Notes: a model not told the origin generated them from the sequence alone. Counted from the first letter of the stretch, positions 1-6,685 are shown. The stretch: DNA of 8,471 bases from 66-474 sp051962095 (GCA_051962095.1 JBQCCP010000190.1:1-8471), one strand, 5' to 3'. Made by a program: numbers and translations.

Positions 1-393
1 CTGGTTCCGAACCGGAACGGCGCGCGCGAACCCATCGGCGAGCGCATCGTCGAAACTTCGACCGACATCGCCTCTCACATCGTCGGCGACTCTCACGTCG
101 AAAATATCGCCTGGGTGCCGCCGGGCAGCATCATGCATGGAGCCGTGGTTGCGTCAAAAGGCACCGGCAACGCATTACCGTGCGAGTCCTGCCACGGGCC
201 GACATTGCGGGGCGTCGGAGGCATTCCACCAATTGCAGGCCGTTCGCCGACCTACATCGTTCGCGAGCTGATCCGGTTTCGGTTGGGCCAGCGCACCAAC
301 CCCGGCGCCGCCCCGATGCGGCTGGAGGCCTCGCGACTGACCCTGAAAGACATGATCGACGTTGCGGCCTATGCCGCCTCCCGTGAGCCCTGA
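1..393 (+). CDS. c-type cytochrome, C-terminal part (5' end outside window)
   Basis: The reading frame is open from base 1 to the TGA at 391-393, so the gene begins upstream of the window and 130 residues are visible. It carries one heme-binding CxxCH motif (CESCH, codons at 181-195), followed by the PPIAGRSPTYIVREL segment and a downstream methionine in AAPMRLEA that would be the distal heme ligand. This is the class I, cytochrome c553-like pattern. About 81 of 120 aligned residues match the C-terminal half of the next gene (counted by eye), so the missing N-terminal part probably carries a signal peptide and a second heme domain as well. The expected role is periplasmic electron transfer; the partner enzyme is not visible. 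The start and total length cannot be judged. Confidence 0.9.
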   Translation: MVPNRNGAREPIGERIVETSTDIASHIVGDSHVENIAWVPPGSIMHGAVVASKGTGNALPCESCHGPTLRGVGGIPPIAGRSPTYIVRELIRFRLGQRTNPGAAPMRLEASRLTLKDMIDVAAYAASREP

Positions 394-413
394 ACCTGAA
401 ACAGGACGCACCC

Positions 414-1400
414 GTGCACAAACCTGCATTGTTTTTGGCGGGGATCTCGTTTGCCATCGTGTGCGCTTCGGCATTCGCGCAGACACTGCCGATCCATCCC
501 GATACCGAAATCCGCACAGCGATGGCCTGGGCTTTCCCTCTGAATCCGCCGCCGGACCTCCGCGCGCCAAAACCTGACCTGCACGCGCCGCGACACGTGC
601 CGGGCAGCACGCGCACCTACACGCTCGCCGACTACGACGACATGTTGGGCGCGCCGGACTGGTTTCCGCAGGATCATCCGCCGATGCCGCACATCGTTGC
701 GCGGGGGCGCAAGCCGGCGTGGGCGTGCGCGTACTGCCACCTGCCGACCGGGCAGGGGCGGCCGGAGAACGCGCCGCTGGCGGGTCTGCCGGCCGCGTAC
801 ATCGTCGAGCAGGTGCGTGCGTTCCGCAGCGGTGAGCGCGTGTCGGGTCGTCGGGAGACTGCGAAATGGATGCCGGCCGAAGCACGCAGCGTCAACGACG
901 CCGATCTGAAGTTGGCCGCCGAATACTTTTCAAGCCTGCACTTCAAGCCGTGGACGCACGTGGTCGAGACCGCCACCGTGCCGAAGACGCACGTCGCGCA
1001 CTGGATGCTGGTGCCGGACGCGGACGGGAAACGCGAACCGATCGGCGACCGCATCATCGAGACATCCACCGACATGGCGCGAACGGAACTTCGCGATACG
1101 CGTTTCGGGTTCGTGGCGTACGTGCCGCCCGGCAGCATCGCACGCGGCGCGGTGATCGCATCGAAAGGCACGGGCAAAGCACAGGCATGCGAGGCGTGCC
1201 ACGGGCTCGCCTTGCAGGGCGCCGGCAACATTCCGCCCCTTGCGGGCCGCTCGCCAACCTACATCGTGCGCCAGTTGATCCTGTTCCGCACGGGCGGGCG
1301 CACCAATGACGCCGCTGCGCCGATGCGGTTGGAGGCTTCGCACCTGACGTCGCAGGACATGATCGCGGTCGCGGCATACGCCGCATCGCGCAAACCGTGA
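414..1400 (+). CDS. periplasmic diheme cytochrome c (c553-like)
   Basis: This gene encodes 328 residues from a GTG start, 20 bp after the preceding paralogue and preceded by an AGGA Shine-Dalgarno at 403-406 with 7-nt spacing. The N-terminus is a Sec signal peptide with a hydrophobic stretch at residues 5-21 and likely cleavage near AFA|Q (residue 22). Two class I cytochrome domains follow: CAYCH at 105-109 with a candidate distal ligand Met153, and CEACH at 259-263 with Met304. Between them lies a long linker containing EPIGDRIIETSTD and YVPPGS, which I recognise from a family of diheme c553-type cytochromes often found beside periplasmic or membrane-bound dehydrogenases. The predicted role is to carry electrons from such a dehydrogenase to the respiratory chain, but no dehydrogenase gene lies in the window. 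The cytochrome assignment is secure; the substrate system is unknown. The gene and its truncated neighbour probably form one transcript. Confidence 0.93.
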   Translation: MHKPALFLAGISFAIVCASAFAQTLPIHPDTEIRTAMAWAFPLNPPPDLRAPKPDLHAPRHVPGSTRTYTLADYDDMLGAPDWFPQDHPPMPHIVARGRKPAWACAYCHLPTGQGRPENAPLAGLPAAYIVEQVRAFRSGERVSGRRETAKWMPAEARSVNDADLKLAAEYFSSLHFKPWTHVVETATVPKTHVAHWMLVPDADGKREPIGDRIIETSTDMARTELRDTRFGFVAYVPPGSIARGAVIASKGTGKAQACEACHGLALQGAGNIPPLAGRSPTYIVRQLILFRTGGRTNDAAAPMRLEASHLTSQDMIAVAAYAASRKP

Positions 1401-1410
1401 TTTTGTCGAC

Positions 1411-1434
1411 AGGCCGGCAGGGCGGCCTTGCCGG
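1411..1434. terminator. possible hairpin between convergent genes
   Basis: The 40-bp gap between the cytochrome stop and the end of the small-protein operon holds competing inverted repeats: AGGCC/GGCCT (1411-1415 with 1424-1428) and CCGGCA/TGCCGG (1414-1419 with 1429-1434). The position between convergent transcripts suits a bidirectional terminator. No T-run follows the hairpin on either strand, so this is not a classical intrinsic terminator. Confidence 0.3.
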
Positions 1435-1440
1435 GAGGCG

Positions 1441-1653
1441 TCATCCCATTTCCCAGCGTTCCCCACCCGACCAAACCAGCCCAATATGAAGATGATTGAA
1501 GCGCTCGTGCTGTTGCATCAGTATTTCGAATGCGATTGCCCAGGAAGGTTCGACGATTTGTTCAGCGCGATCGGGATCTGTCGCATTGGGTGCAAGCGGT
1601 GCAGTCTCGCGTGGGAACATGGTTGCGAACCAGGGCCTTCGGCGTTCAGTCAT
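1441..1653 (-). CDS. small hypothetical protein (third gene of minus-strand operon)
   Basis: This 70-residue protein has no family I recognise. Its ATG (1653-1651) overlaps the stop of the preceding gene by 8 bp, and no good Shine-Dalgarno is seen ahead of it, so it is probably translated by coupling to that gene. The N-terminus is basic and proline-rich (MTERRRPW). The C-terminal half reads like a real folded segment, with AIAFEILMQQHERFNHLHIG followed by a tryptophan-containing tail (VWSGGERWEMG). There is no signal peptide or membrane span. The case for it being real is the overlapping gene order and a residue composition that is not the Arg/Ala/Pro-rich bias of shadow frames here. It could still be a chance frame. 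Confidence 0.5.
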   Translation of the reverse strand: MTERRRPWFATMFPRETAPLAPNATDPDRAEQIVEPSWAIAFEILMQQHERFNHLHIGLVWSGGERWEMG

Positions 1654-1954
1654 AAGTGATCAGCACGACTCGCGCGCCGGTCTGGCGAGGCGGCAGCACG
1701 ACCACGGTTCGCGGCGGGTCATGTTTCTGTGGATCGGCGCTGCCACGCCGGATCATTCGGCCGGGCGGCAGCGCAGCGACACTGGCCACGTCCGCGGTGG
1801 CGTTCGACCCAGTGGGTGCCAACACCGCGCCATGGAACCGGACATCGCCGGGCGGCATCGAAGTGCTGTCGCTCTTGCCGGGCGCTGCGTCAAGTGTATC
1901 GACAGCGGCCAAGGCGAAAGCGGTGAGCAGGGCGGTCCTTGCCAAGCGGGTCAT
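1646..1954 (-). CDS. small secreted hypothetical protein (second gene of minus-strand operon)
   Basis: This 102-residue protein is of unknown function. It starts at the ATG at 1954-1952, which overlaps the upstream gene's TGA in an ATGA arrangement typical of translational coupling. Earlier in-frame starts would overlap that gene much more. The N-terminus is a convincing signal peptide: MTRLAR followed by the hydrophobic ALLTAFALAAV, with cleavage likely near LDA|APGKS (residue 23). The mature part is about 79 residues, lacks cysteine, and ends in a strand-like hydrophobic segment (TVVVLPPRQTGARVVLITYD). Codons show the high-GC third-position pattern of genuine genes here. It is probably exported to the periplasm; I see no lipobox and no known domain. 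A plus-strand frame over the same bases is less convincing because it has neither the signal peptide nor the gene coupling. Confidence 0.68.
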   Translation of the reverse strand: MTRLARTALLTAFALAAVDTLDAAPGKSDSTSMPPGDVRFHGAVLAPTGSNATADVASVAALPPGRMIRRGSADPQKHDPPRTVVVLPPRQTGARVVLITYD

Positions 1955-2259
1955 GACAGAAGCCAACGGATCACCGCACGCAGACTGTTCGGCGATCCCA
2001 GCCAGTATTTTGTCCCGCACTCGTCTCGGATGTAAACCTGTCGGCCGCTGAGCAACGGGTCAAGCACCAAGCAGGTTGGCGTGCCTTCGGCCCTGATGAT
2101 CCGACCCCTACCGTCGACGCCGAGACGTACCGGCGCCAGCGCACGCCGCGCTTCACTACGCCAGTCCATCGGAGGCGGGAGACCGCGGGCCAGTTCGCAT
2201 CGCGCCTCGTCTTCCTCAGGGGTGAATCTCTGTTGCCGCGCCGCGCCCGCTTTCGTCAT
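1951..2259 (-). CDS. small hypothetical protein (first gene of minus-strand operon)
   Basis: This 102-residue protein is of unknown function. The ATG at 2259-2257 has an AGGAG at 2272-2276 on the minus strand, 12 nt away, which is rather long spacing. The frame stays open further upstream, but that extension (to 2616) is arginine-rich and does not look like protein, so I chose the internal ATG. The N-terminal third is charged (QQRFTPEEDEARCELARGL). The rest looks like a compact domain: RLGVDGRGRIIRAEGTPTC, then a loop, then QVYIRDECGTKYWLG and a final helix SLRAVIRWLLS. There is no signal peptide and it is probably cytoplasmic. It leads a three-gene overlapping set with the secreted and 70-residue proteins. 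I cannot assign a family. Confidence 0.62.
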   Translation of the reverse strand: MTKAGAARQQRFTPEEDEARCELARGLPPPMDWRSEARRALAPVRLGVDGRGRIIRAEGTPTCLVLDPLLSGRQVYIRDECGTKYWLGSPNSLRAVIRWLLS

Positions 2260-2356
2260 CGGACTCTCTCGCTCCTGTACATGAGCAGCAAAAACCAGCG
2301 CACAACCGAGCGCACTCTGCACGGGTGCGCAGTCGAGGTTTTGGCGCATGCGAAAC

Positions 2357-2380
2357 CATGGTTCCGAAATTGCAGTTGTG
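2357..2380 (+). repeat. repeat block 1: CATGGTTCC plus TTGCAGTTGTG
   Basis: CATGGTTCC (2357-2365) is followed after 4 nt by TTGCAGTTGTG (2370-2380). Both words recur exactly, on the same strand and in the same order, at 2643-2651 and 2682-2692. The first word also forms half of the 2351-2366 dyad. It lies about 100 bp upstream of the minus-strand operon start. Confidence 0.55.
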
Positions 2381-2642
2381 GGCATCGAAACACACCACGA
2401 CGTGCGGTTTCGGCGCGTATGATCGCGACGCCATTCGCAGCGAACTTCGTGTCCGATCACGAAGTCACCTTTCTTTACGATTGCTCGCCAAGCTTTCTCG
2501 CCTGTCTGCGAAGCAGCACGCAGCCGCACGTCGTGCGTTGCTGCACCAGGACGGGCTGATTGGGGGATGCCCGCGCACCGTATTTCCAACGACGTCAGCG
2601 GCGGGCGTGGGTGCATTCACCAACAGTCTCGTGAACCTGTGG

Positions 2643-2692
2643 CATGGTTCCCAGGTTCTGCATAGGCGCACAAAACGCCCCTTGCAGTTGTG
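2643..2692 (+). repeat. repeat block 2: CATGGTTCC, 30-nt spacer, TTGCAGTTGTG
   Basis: This is the second copy of the two words from block 1, here separated by 30 nt instead of 4. It ends 75 bp before the EAL gene start and runs into the candidate extended -10 at 2691-2699. The spacer holds a small GGCG/CGCC hairpin (2665-2668 with 2676-2679). It may be a regulator-binding region for the EAL gene. Confidence 0.5.
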
Positions 2693-2750
2693 TTATCTAG
2701 CGTCGCTGCAAATGGCAGCTGGCTGCGTCGGAAGCCGGCCGTTTCAGCCC

Positions 2751-2760
2751 AAGGGAGGAG
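2751..2760 (+). promoter_or_regulatory. strong Shine-Dalgarno fixing the EAL gene start
   Basis: AAGGGAGGAG ends 7 nt before the ATG at 2768. It is the strongest ribosome-binding site in the window and rules out the longer in-frame start at 2690, which has no comparable signal. Confidence 0.85.
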
Positions 2761-2767
2761 ATCACCG

Positions 2768-4873
2768 ATGTCGGGTACGCAAGGGGACGCAACGAATGGG
2801 GCCAATGCGGCCGGATTGGTCCTGCGAAGCTTCGAAGTCAGCGTCCATCCCAACATGATCGTGGCCTTGACGAGCCCGCGCTGTCCGATCGTGCGCGTCA
2901 ATTCCGCGCTCGAAGATCTGCTGTGCCTGCACCGCGACCGGATGATCGGGCGGTCCTGCCGCGAAGTTTTGGGCTTGTCGGAAGATGTCCCGGACATCGA
3001 CCTGCATACATCCTCCGACGCAGTCCTGACCTGCCGGGCGGGCCGATGCGAGCCATTCCTGTGCCGACTGGAAGTGCGTCCGGTACCCGATGCAGAAGGC
3101 GGTGCCACGCATTCGCTGTGCACGCTCCGCGATATTTCCGAGCAAGTGTCCCTGCAACACACCTGTGAGCGTCTGGCTTCCCACGATTCGCTTTCAGGGC
3201 TGATCTTGAGCCACGTTCTGGAAGAGAATCTGGCCGCAGAGCTCGTGCGCGCGGTGCATGAGTGTTCGCGCATCATGGTCTGCTATCTAAGGATCGACCG
3301 TTTCGGAATGATCGACGAGGTGTGCGACTTCAGCGTCGCGGCGAATCTGACGCGCTTGGTCGCCGAGCGGTTGATTCAGTGTGCGGGTGATCCCAGCCGG
3401 GTTTCCCGGACGGCAAGCGGTGGCTTTGTGGTGGTGTTGGTAGACCAGGGCCCAACCGTCGATCAACTGGAAGTTGGGCAAAGCATCGCGTCAGCGCTGG
3501 AGCCACCCTTCACGCTCGGCTCCATGAAGCGCCGCATCACCGCCAGTGTGGGTGTGTCGTGCTTTCCGGACACCGCATCCAGCGTGCACGAGCTGCTGCA
3601 GCAAGCCGCCGCGACAGCCTATGCCGTGAAGCGCACCGGCGGCAACGATGTGCATGCCTACACCGCAACGCTCGACGGTGATCTGGGCCGGCAACTGAAG
3701 TTGGCCGATGAGCTCGATGGCGCCGTTCAACGTGGCGAGATGGAACTGGTCTATCAGCCCGTCCTCAGTACCGCGAAGCGCGAAGTCGTCGGCATGGAGG
3801 CGCTGGTGCGCTGGCGGAGCCCGGAGCTTGGTTTCCTGATGCCGGACCAATTCATCCCGTTCGCCGAGAATTTCGGAGTGATCGAAGAAATCGGGCGCTG
3901 GGTGCTGCAGGAAGCTTGCGCCCAGGCGCGTCGTTGGCTGGACCTTGGAGCGGGCGACTTCACCTTGTCCGTCAACGTCTCGCGCGCGCAGATGCGTGGG
4001 CGGCAACTGTTGGAGGACGTACGTCGCGCACTCGATGCTTCGCGTTTGCAGGCGAGCTTCCTGGACCTGGAGCTCACGGAAACCGCGATCATGACGAACG
4101 TCGAGGAAGCCACCTGGACCATGCGCGAACTGCGCAAGATGGGCGTCAAGCTTTCCATGGACGACTTTGGGATTGGTCAGTCCTCCCTGGGTCACCTGCA
4201 GCGGCTGCCGGTCAATCGCATGAAGATCGACCGCTCGTTCGTCGCCGCGGTGCCGGATGACGTGAACGCGGCACGCATCTGCCGCGCGATCATCGGATTG
4301 GCGCACGAGTTCGGATTTTCGGTGGTGGGAGAAGGCGTGGAGAAGGCGGTCCAGTTCGCCTTCCTCGAGCGCAATGGCTGTGAATTCGTGCAGGGCTATC
4401 TCTTGAGCGCGCCGGCATCGGCCGACGCGATGCTTGCGATGCTGCGCGAGCCCGTGTTGTATCCGCGCGAGACGAGCGGCAAGAGCCAGAACGGGGCCGT
4501 GCTGCTCGTGGATGACGAGCAGAATGTCCTGCGCGCCCTGGCACGCCTGTTGCGTCGCGACGGCTATCAGATCTTCACCGCCTCCACGTTCCACGATGCG
4601 TTCGAGATTCTGGGCACCGAAAACGTGCACGTGGTGATGTCCGATCACCGCATGCCGGAAGGCAAAGGCACGGAATTCCTGAGCCGCGTCAAAGCGACCC
4701 ATCCGCGCACGATCCGCCTGATCCTGAGCGGCTATGCGGACTTGGGTGCGGTGACCGAGGCGATCAACGGCGGCGCCGTCTATCGGTTCCTCACCAAGCC
4801 GTGGAACGATGACGAGCTGCGCGAAACACTTCGTGAAGCGATGCGGATGGCGCAGGTCCAGATGGAAGCTTAG
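2768..4873 (+). CDS. PAS-GGDEF(degenerate)-EAL-REC cyclic-di-GMP phosphodiesterase
   Basis: This 701-residue cytoplasmic signalling protein has no membrane span. Domains in order: PAS (about 20-135); a GGDEF-type domain (about 155-300) whose active-site signature is replaced by ASGGF (216-220), so it should not make cyclic-di-GMP; EAL (about 310-560); and a C-terminal receiver (about 575-700). The EAL catalytic set looks complete: E344 of EALVRW, N403 of SVNVS, E435 of ELTET, D465/D466 of DDFG, K486 of MKID, E522/E525 of GEGVE, and Q542 of QGY. It should hydrolyse cyclic-di-GMP to pGpG. The receiver has the acidic pair D582/D583, phospho-acceptor D626 in MSDHRMP, S654 and K677 in TKPW, so it is probably phosphorylated. 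A receiver at the C-terminus behind EAL is unusual. The convergent kinase/regulator pair next door is the obvious candidate phosphodonor system (inference). Lost GGDEF domains often act as regulatory modules for EAL; whether this one binds a nucleotide cannot be seen. Confidence 0.94.
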   Translation: MSGTQGDATNGANAAGLVLRSFEVSVHPNMIVALTSPRCPIVRVNSALEDLLCLHRDRMIGRSCREVLGLSEDVPDIDLHTSSDAVLTCRAGRCEPFLCRLEVRPVPDAEGGATHSLCTLRDISEQVSLQHTCERLASHDSLSGLILSHVLEENLAAELVRAVHECSRIMVCYLRIDRFGMIDEVCDFSVAANLTRLVAERLIQCAGDPSRVSRTASGGFVVVLVDQGPTVDQLEVGQSIASALEPPFTLGSMKRRITASVGVSCFPDTASSVHELLQQAAATAYAVKRTGGNDVHAYTATLDGDLGRQLKLADELDGAVQRGEMELVYQPVLSTAKREVVGMEALVRWRSPELGFLMPDQFIPFAENFGVIEEIGRWVLQEACAQARRWLDLGAGDFTLSVNVSRAQMRGRQLLEDVRRALDASRLQASFLDLELTETAIMTNVEEATWTMRELRKMGVKLSMDDFGIGQSSLGHLQRLPVNRMKIDRSFVAAVPDDVNAARICRAIIGLAHEFGFSVVGEGVEKAVQFAFLERNGCEFVQGYLLSAPASADAMLAMLREPVLYPRETSGKSQNGAVLLVDDEQNVLRALARLLRRDGYQIFTASTFHDAFEILGTENVHVVMSDHRMPEGKGTEFLSRVKATHPRTIRLILSGYADLGAVTEAINGGAVYRFLTKPWNDDELRETLREAMRMAQVQMEA

Positions 4874-4887
4874 GCGCGGCCTCGTCT

Positions 4888-5439
4888 CTACACGTCATGC
4901 TCGCCCAGCACGATCGCGCCGGTGTCATCCCGCTCGACGTGAGTGATGCCCGGGCATTCCGACTCAAGTTCACGCAGTCGCGCCTCCTGTTTTGATAGCT
5001 GGCCACGCTGCACCCGAACCTCATCCGCCAGGCGCCGGTTTTCGCGTTGCATCTCGCAAGTCTGCAGCGCGAGTGCCAAGGTGAGTTGCAGATCGGCATC
5101 GTCCCAAGGCTTCGCCACGAAGCGGAAGACGCCGACATCGTTGATCGCGGCGATGGCGGACGGAAGATCGCCATACCCGCTGATCACGATGCGGACGGCC
5201 TCGGGTTGCAGATTCTTTGCTTGCCGCAAGAAATCCAGTCCGTCGACGCCGGGCATGCGCAGGTCCGAGATGACTGCATCGTAGGTGACATCGCGCAGAC
5301 TCCCCAGTGCGTTCTCCGGGTTATCGAAGCCATGCACGCGACAACGCGAGTCCAGCAAGTCCGGGGGAATCCGATCGATCGCACGCCGCATCGCATTGAT
5401 GATGGCGGGCTGGTCATCCAGGACGAGGATGTTGTACAT
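4888..5439 (-). CDS. response regulator, receiver plus C-terminal coiled coil, no DNA-binding domain
   Basis: This protein has 183 residues from the ATG at 5439. A TTG start 18 bp upstream is possible but would overlap the kinase gene, and the ATG has the better Shine-Dalgarno. The receiver domain (about 1-122) has all key residues: D8/D9, phospho-acceptor D59 in ISDLRMP, S87 in ISGYGDL and K110 in AKPW. After it comes a charged coiled-coil helix (about 123-160: QRENRRLADEV, QLSKQEARLREL) and a short tail (PGITHVERDDTGAIVLGE). There is no HTH, GGDEF, EAL or HD-GYP output. It follows the kinase gene directly and is surely its partner. Output probably runs through protein contacts or dimerisation. 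Its receiver resembles the one at the end of the neighbouring EAL protein (SGYxDL, KPW). Its stop lies 14 bp from that gene's stop, in convergent orientation. Confidence 0.9.
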   Translation of the reverse strand: MYNILVLDDQPAIINAMRRAIDRIPPDLLDSRCRVHGFDNPENALGSLRDVTYDAVISDLRMPGVDGLDFLRQAKNLQPEAVRIVISGYGDLPSAIAAINDVGVFRFVAKPWDDADLQLTLALALQTCEMQRENRRLADEVRVQRGQLSKQEARLRELESECPGITHVERDDTGAIVLGEHDV

Positions 5440-5447
5440 GATGGCGG

Positions 5448-5452
5448 CCTCA
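5448..5452 (-). promoter_or_regulatory. Shine-Dalgarno overlapping the kinase stop codon
   Basis: On the minus strand TGAGG lies 8 nt before the response-regulator ATG, and its TGA is the kinase stop (5452-5450). Ribosomes ending the kinase therefore stand on the next gene's binding site, which suggests coupled production of the two partners and supports the ATG at 5439 as start. Confidence 0.65.
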
Positions 5453-6685
5453 GGCAAGAGAAGCGATCGCGGCGAGCGGCTGCTTCACGGGCAGGGTGAT
5501 CTGGAACAACGAGCCCTTGCCGACCGCAGAGCGCACCGCGATGTCACCGCCGTGCTTCTTGACGATGCCGAAGGTGATGGATAGTCCGAGTCCGGTGCCG
5601 CTGCCGACGTCCTTGGTCGTGAAGAAAGGCTCGAAGATATGACTGAGAACTTGCTCGTCCATCCCGCACCCGTTGTCGCCGATGTCGATCTGCACGCGAT
5701 GGGTGTCGAGCTGACGGGTGCTGATTTCGACGCGTCCCTCCGCGCCTACGGCCTGCGTGGCATTGACCAGGATGTTCATGAACACCTGGCTCAATTCCGT
5801 CGGATTGCACTCGATCAGCGGCAGCGGCTCGAAATGGGTGACGAAGCTCAAGTATTTGCCGGACAAGCTGCGCACCAGGTCGAGCGCCGTGGTGACGGCG
5901 CGATGCACGTCGAACAACTGAAAAGCTCCGGTTGCATCACTGCGCGAAAAGTCGCGCAAGTTCTGCACGATTTTGCGGATACGGTCGACGCCCTCGCGGG
6001 ATTCTTCCAACAGGGCCGGCAGGTCTTCGATGATCAGCGCGAAATCGACAGCCTGCTTGCGCGTCTCCATGATGTGCGTGCGTTCCTCGGCGCTCATGCG
6101 TGTATCGCGGAGCAGGTCATCGCTCAGCTCCAGCAACCCGAACAGCTTGTTGAGGTAATCGCGAAACGTGCCCATGTTGGATTGCACGTAGCAGATCGGA
6201 TTGTTGATCTCGTGCGCCATGCCTGCTGCAAGCTGTCCGACCGTCGCCAGCTTGTCGGCCTGAAGCATCCTGTGCTGTTCCGATGACAAGGCATCCGCGG
6301 CTTTGGCCGATGCAGGGTCGAGAGCGAGCCGGTCCGGATCATTGGTGCGTGCCGGACGAATCGTCACGCTGAGCAGGCTGGTATCGCCGCACGTGCGCCA
6401 CTGACGCACGACGCATAGCGGCAGTCCGTCCATGCCGTAGCAATTGAGGCAATCTTCGCAACCTTCACTGGGCGGCTCCGGATCCGAACTCAACCAGGGT
6501 GGATTCGCGACCAGCTTGGCAAGACCAAGCTCCGGGTCGTCATGGATAACCGTAGCCAAACCGCGGGCGGGTGCGTTGGCGTAATACAGCGATCCGTCAT
6601 CGCGCAGCAGCGCTACCGACAGCGGCAACGTCTCCAGGACGGAGATCGTCTCCGGCACGGCGTCGTTGAGAACCATTGCATCCAT
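5450..6685 (-). CDS. PAS-domain sensor histidine kinase (NtrB-type), cysteine-rich sensor
   Basis: This is a 411-residue cytoplasmic kinase with no membrane span. The start is uncertain: ATG at 6685 or 6676, neither with a good Shine-Dalgarno. The frame continues to 6835, but that extension is arginine/serine-rich and not protein-like. A PAS-like sensor (about 10-110) opens with LPLSVALLRDDGSLYYANAPA and carries a cysteine cluster: C76, C79, C82, C91, C99 (CEDCLNC, then PLC and RTC). The dimerisation/phosphotransfer domain has the H-box AAGMAHEINNP with H158, followed by a long helical insert typical of this NtrB/ZraS-like class (through EGVDRIRKIVQNLRDFSR). The ATPase domain (about 285-400) has the N-box with N308, DNGCGM (337-342) and GSGTGLGLS (361-369). 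It should autophosphorylate and pass phosphate to the response regulator encoded just downstream, and possibly to the receiver of the EAL protein. The cysteines suggest metal, Fe-S or redox sensing (inference). Confidence 0.93.
   Translation of the reverse strand: MDAMVLNDAVPETISVLETLPLSVALLRDDGSLYYANAPARGLATVIHDDPELGLAKLVANPPWLSSDPEPPSEGCEDCLNCYGMDGLPLCVVRQWRTCGDTSLLSVTIRPARTNDPDRLALDPASAKAADALSSEQHRMLQADKLATVGQLAAGMAHEINNPICYVQSNMGTFRDYLNKLFGLLELSDDLLRDTRMSAEERTHIMETRKQAVDFALIIEDLPALLEESREGVDRIRKIVQNLRDFSRSDATGAFQLFDVHRAVTTALDLVRSLSGKYLSFVTHFEPLPLIECNPTELSQVFMNILVNATQAVGAEGRVEISTRQLDTHRVQIDIGDNGCGMDEQVLSHIFEPFFTTKDVGSGTGLGLSITFGIVKKHGGDIAVRSAVGKGSLFQITLPVKQPLAAIASLA

Larger units (their letters stand above)
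2260..2767. promoter_or_regulatory. 508-bp divergent intergenic region
   Basis: This gap separates the minus-strand small-protein operon from the plus-strand EAL gene, so it must carry promoters for both. No frame across it looks like a real protein on either strand. It contains a near-perfect 16-bp dyad centred on AACCATGGTT (2351-2366), an inverted repeat GCGCAC/GTGCGC (2310-2315 with 2325-2330), and sequence words repeated near both ends, listed separately. A TGTTATCTA at 2691-2699 resembles an extended -10 element for the EAL gene, but there is no matching -35. No promoter can be fixed by eye. Confidence 0.5.

Noticed and set aside
1496..2051. Plus-strand frames over the small-protein operon
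   Set aside because: They read as open frames, but they oppose the minus-strand set that shows a signal peptide, ATGA coupling and codon third positions rich in G/C. They lack any recognisable start signal or domain.
2260..2616. N-terminal extension of the first small-operon gene
   Set aside because: The frame stays open, but its residues are arginine-rich and irregular, and it would fill the divergent promoter region. The internal ATG at 2259 is more credible.
2357..2651. CATGGTTCC copies as a 9-bp target-site duplication of a mobile element
   Set aside because: The sequence just inside the two copies shows no terminal inverted repeats, and no transposase lies between them.
2640..2656. Sigma-54 promoter beginning TGGCATG
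   Set aside because: The -24-like part is good, but the bases where TTGC should lie read CCAGG, so the -12 element is missing.
3491..4702. Long minus-strand open frame (403 aa) antisense to the EAL gene
   Set aside because: It is His/Arg/Ala-rich and mirrors the high-GC codon pattern of the plus-strand gene, which has complete PAS, EAL and receiver motifs over the same bases.
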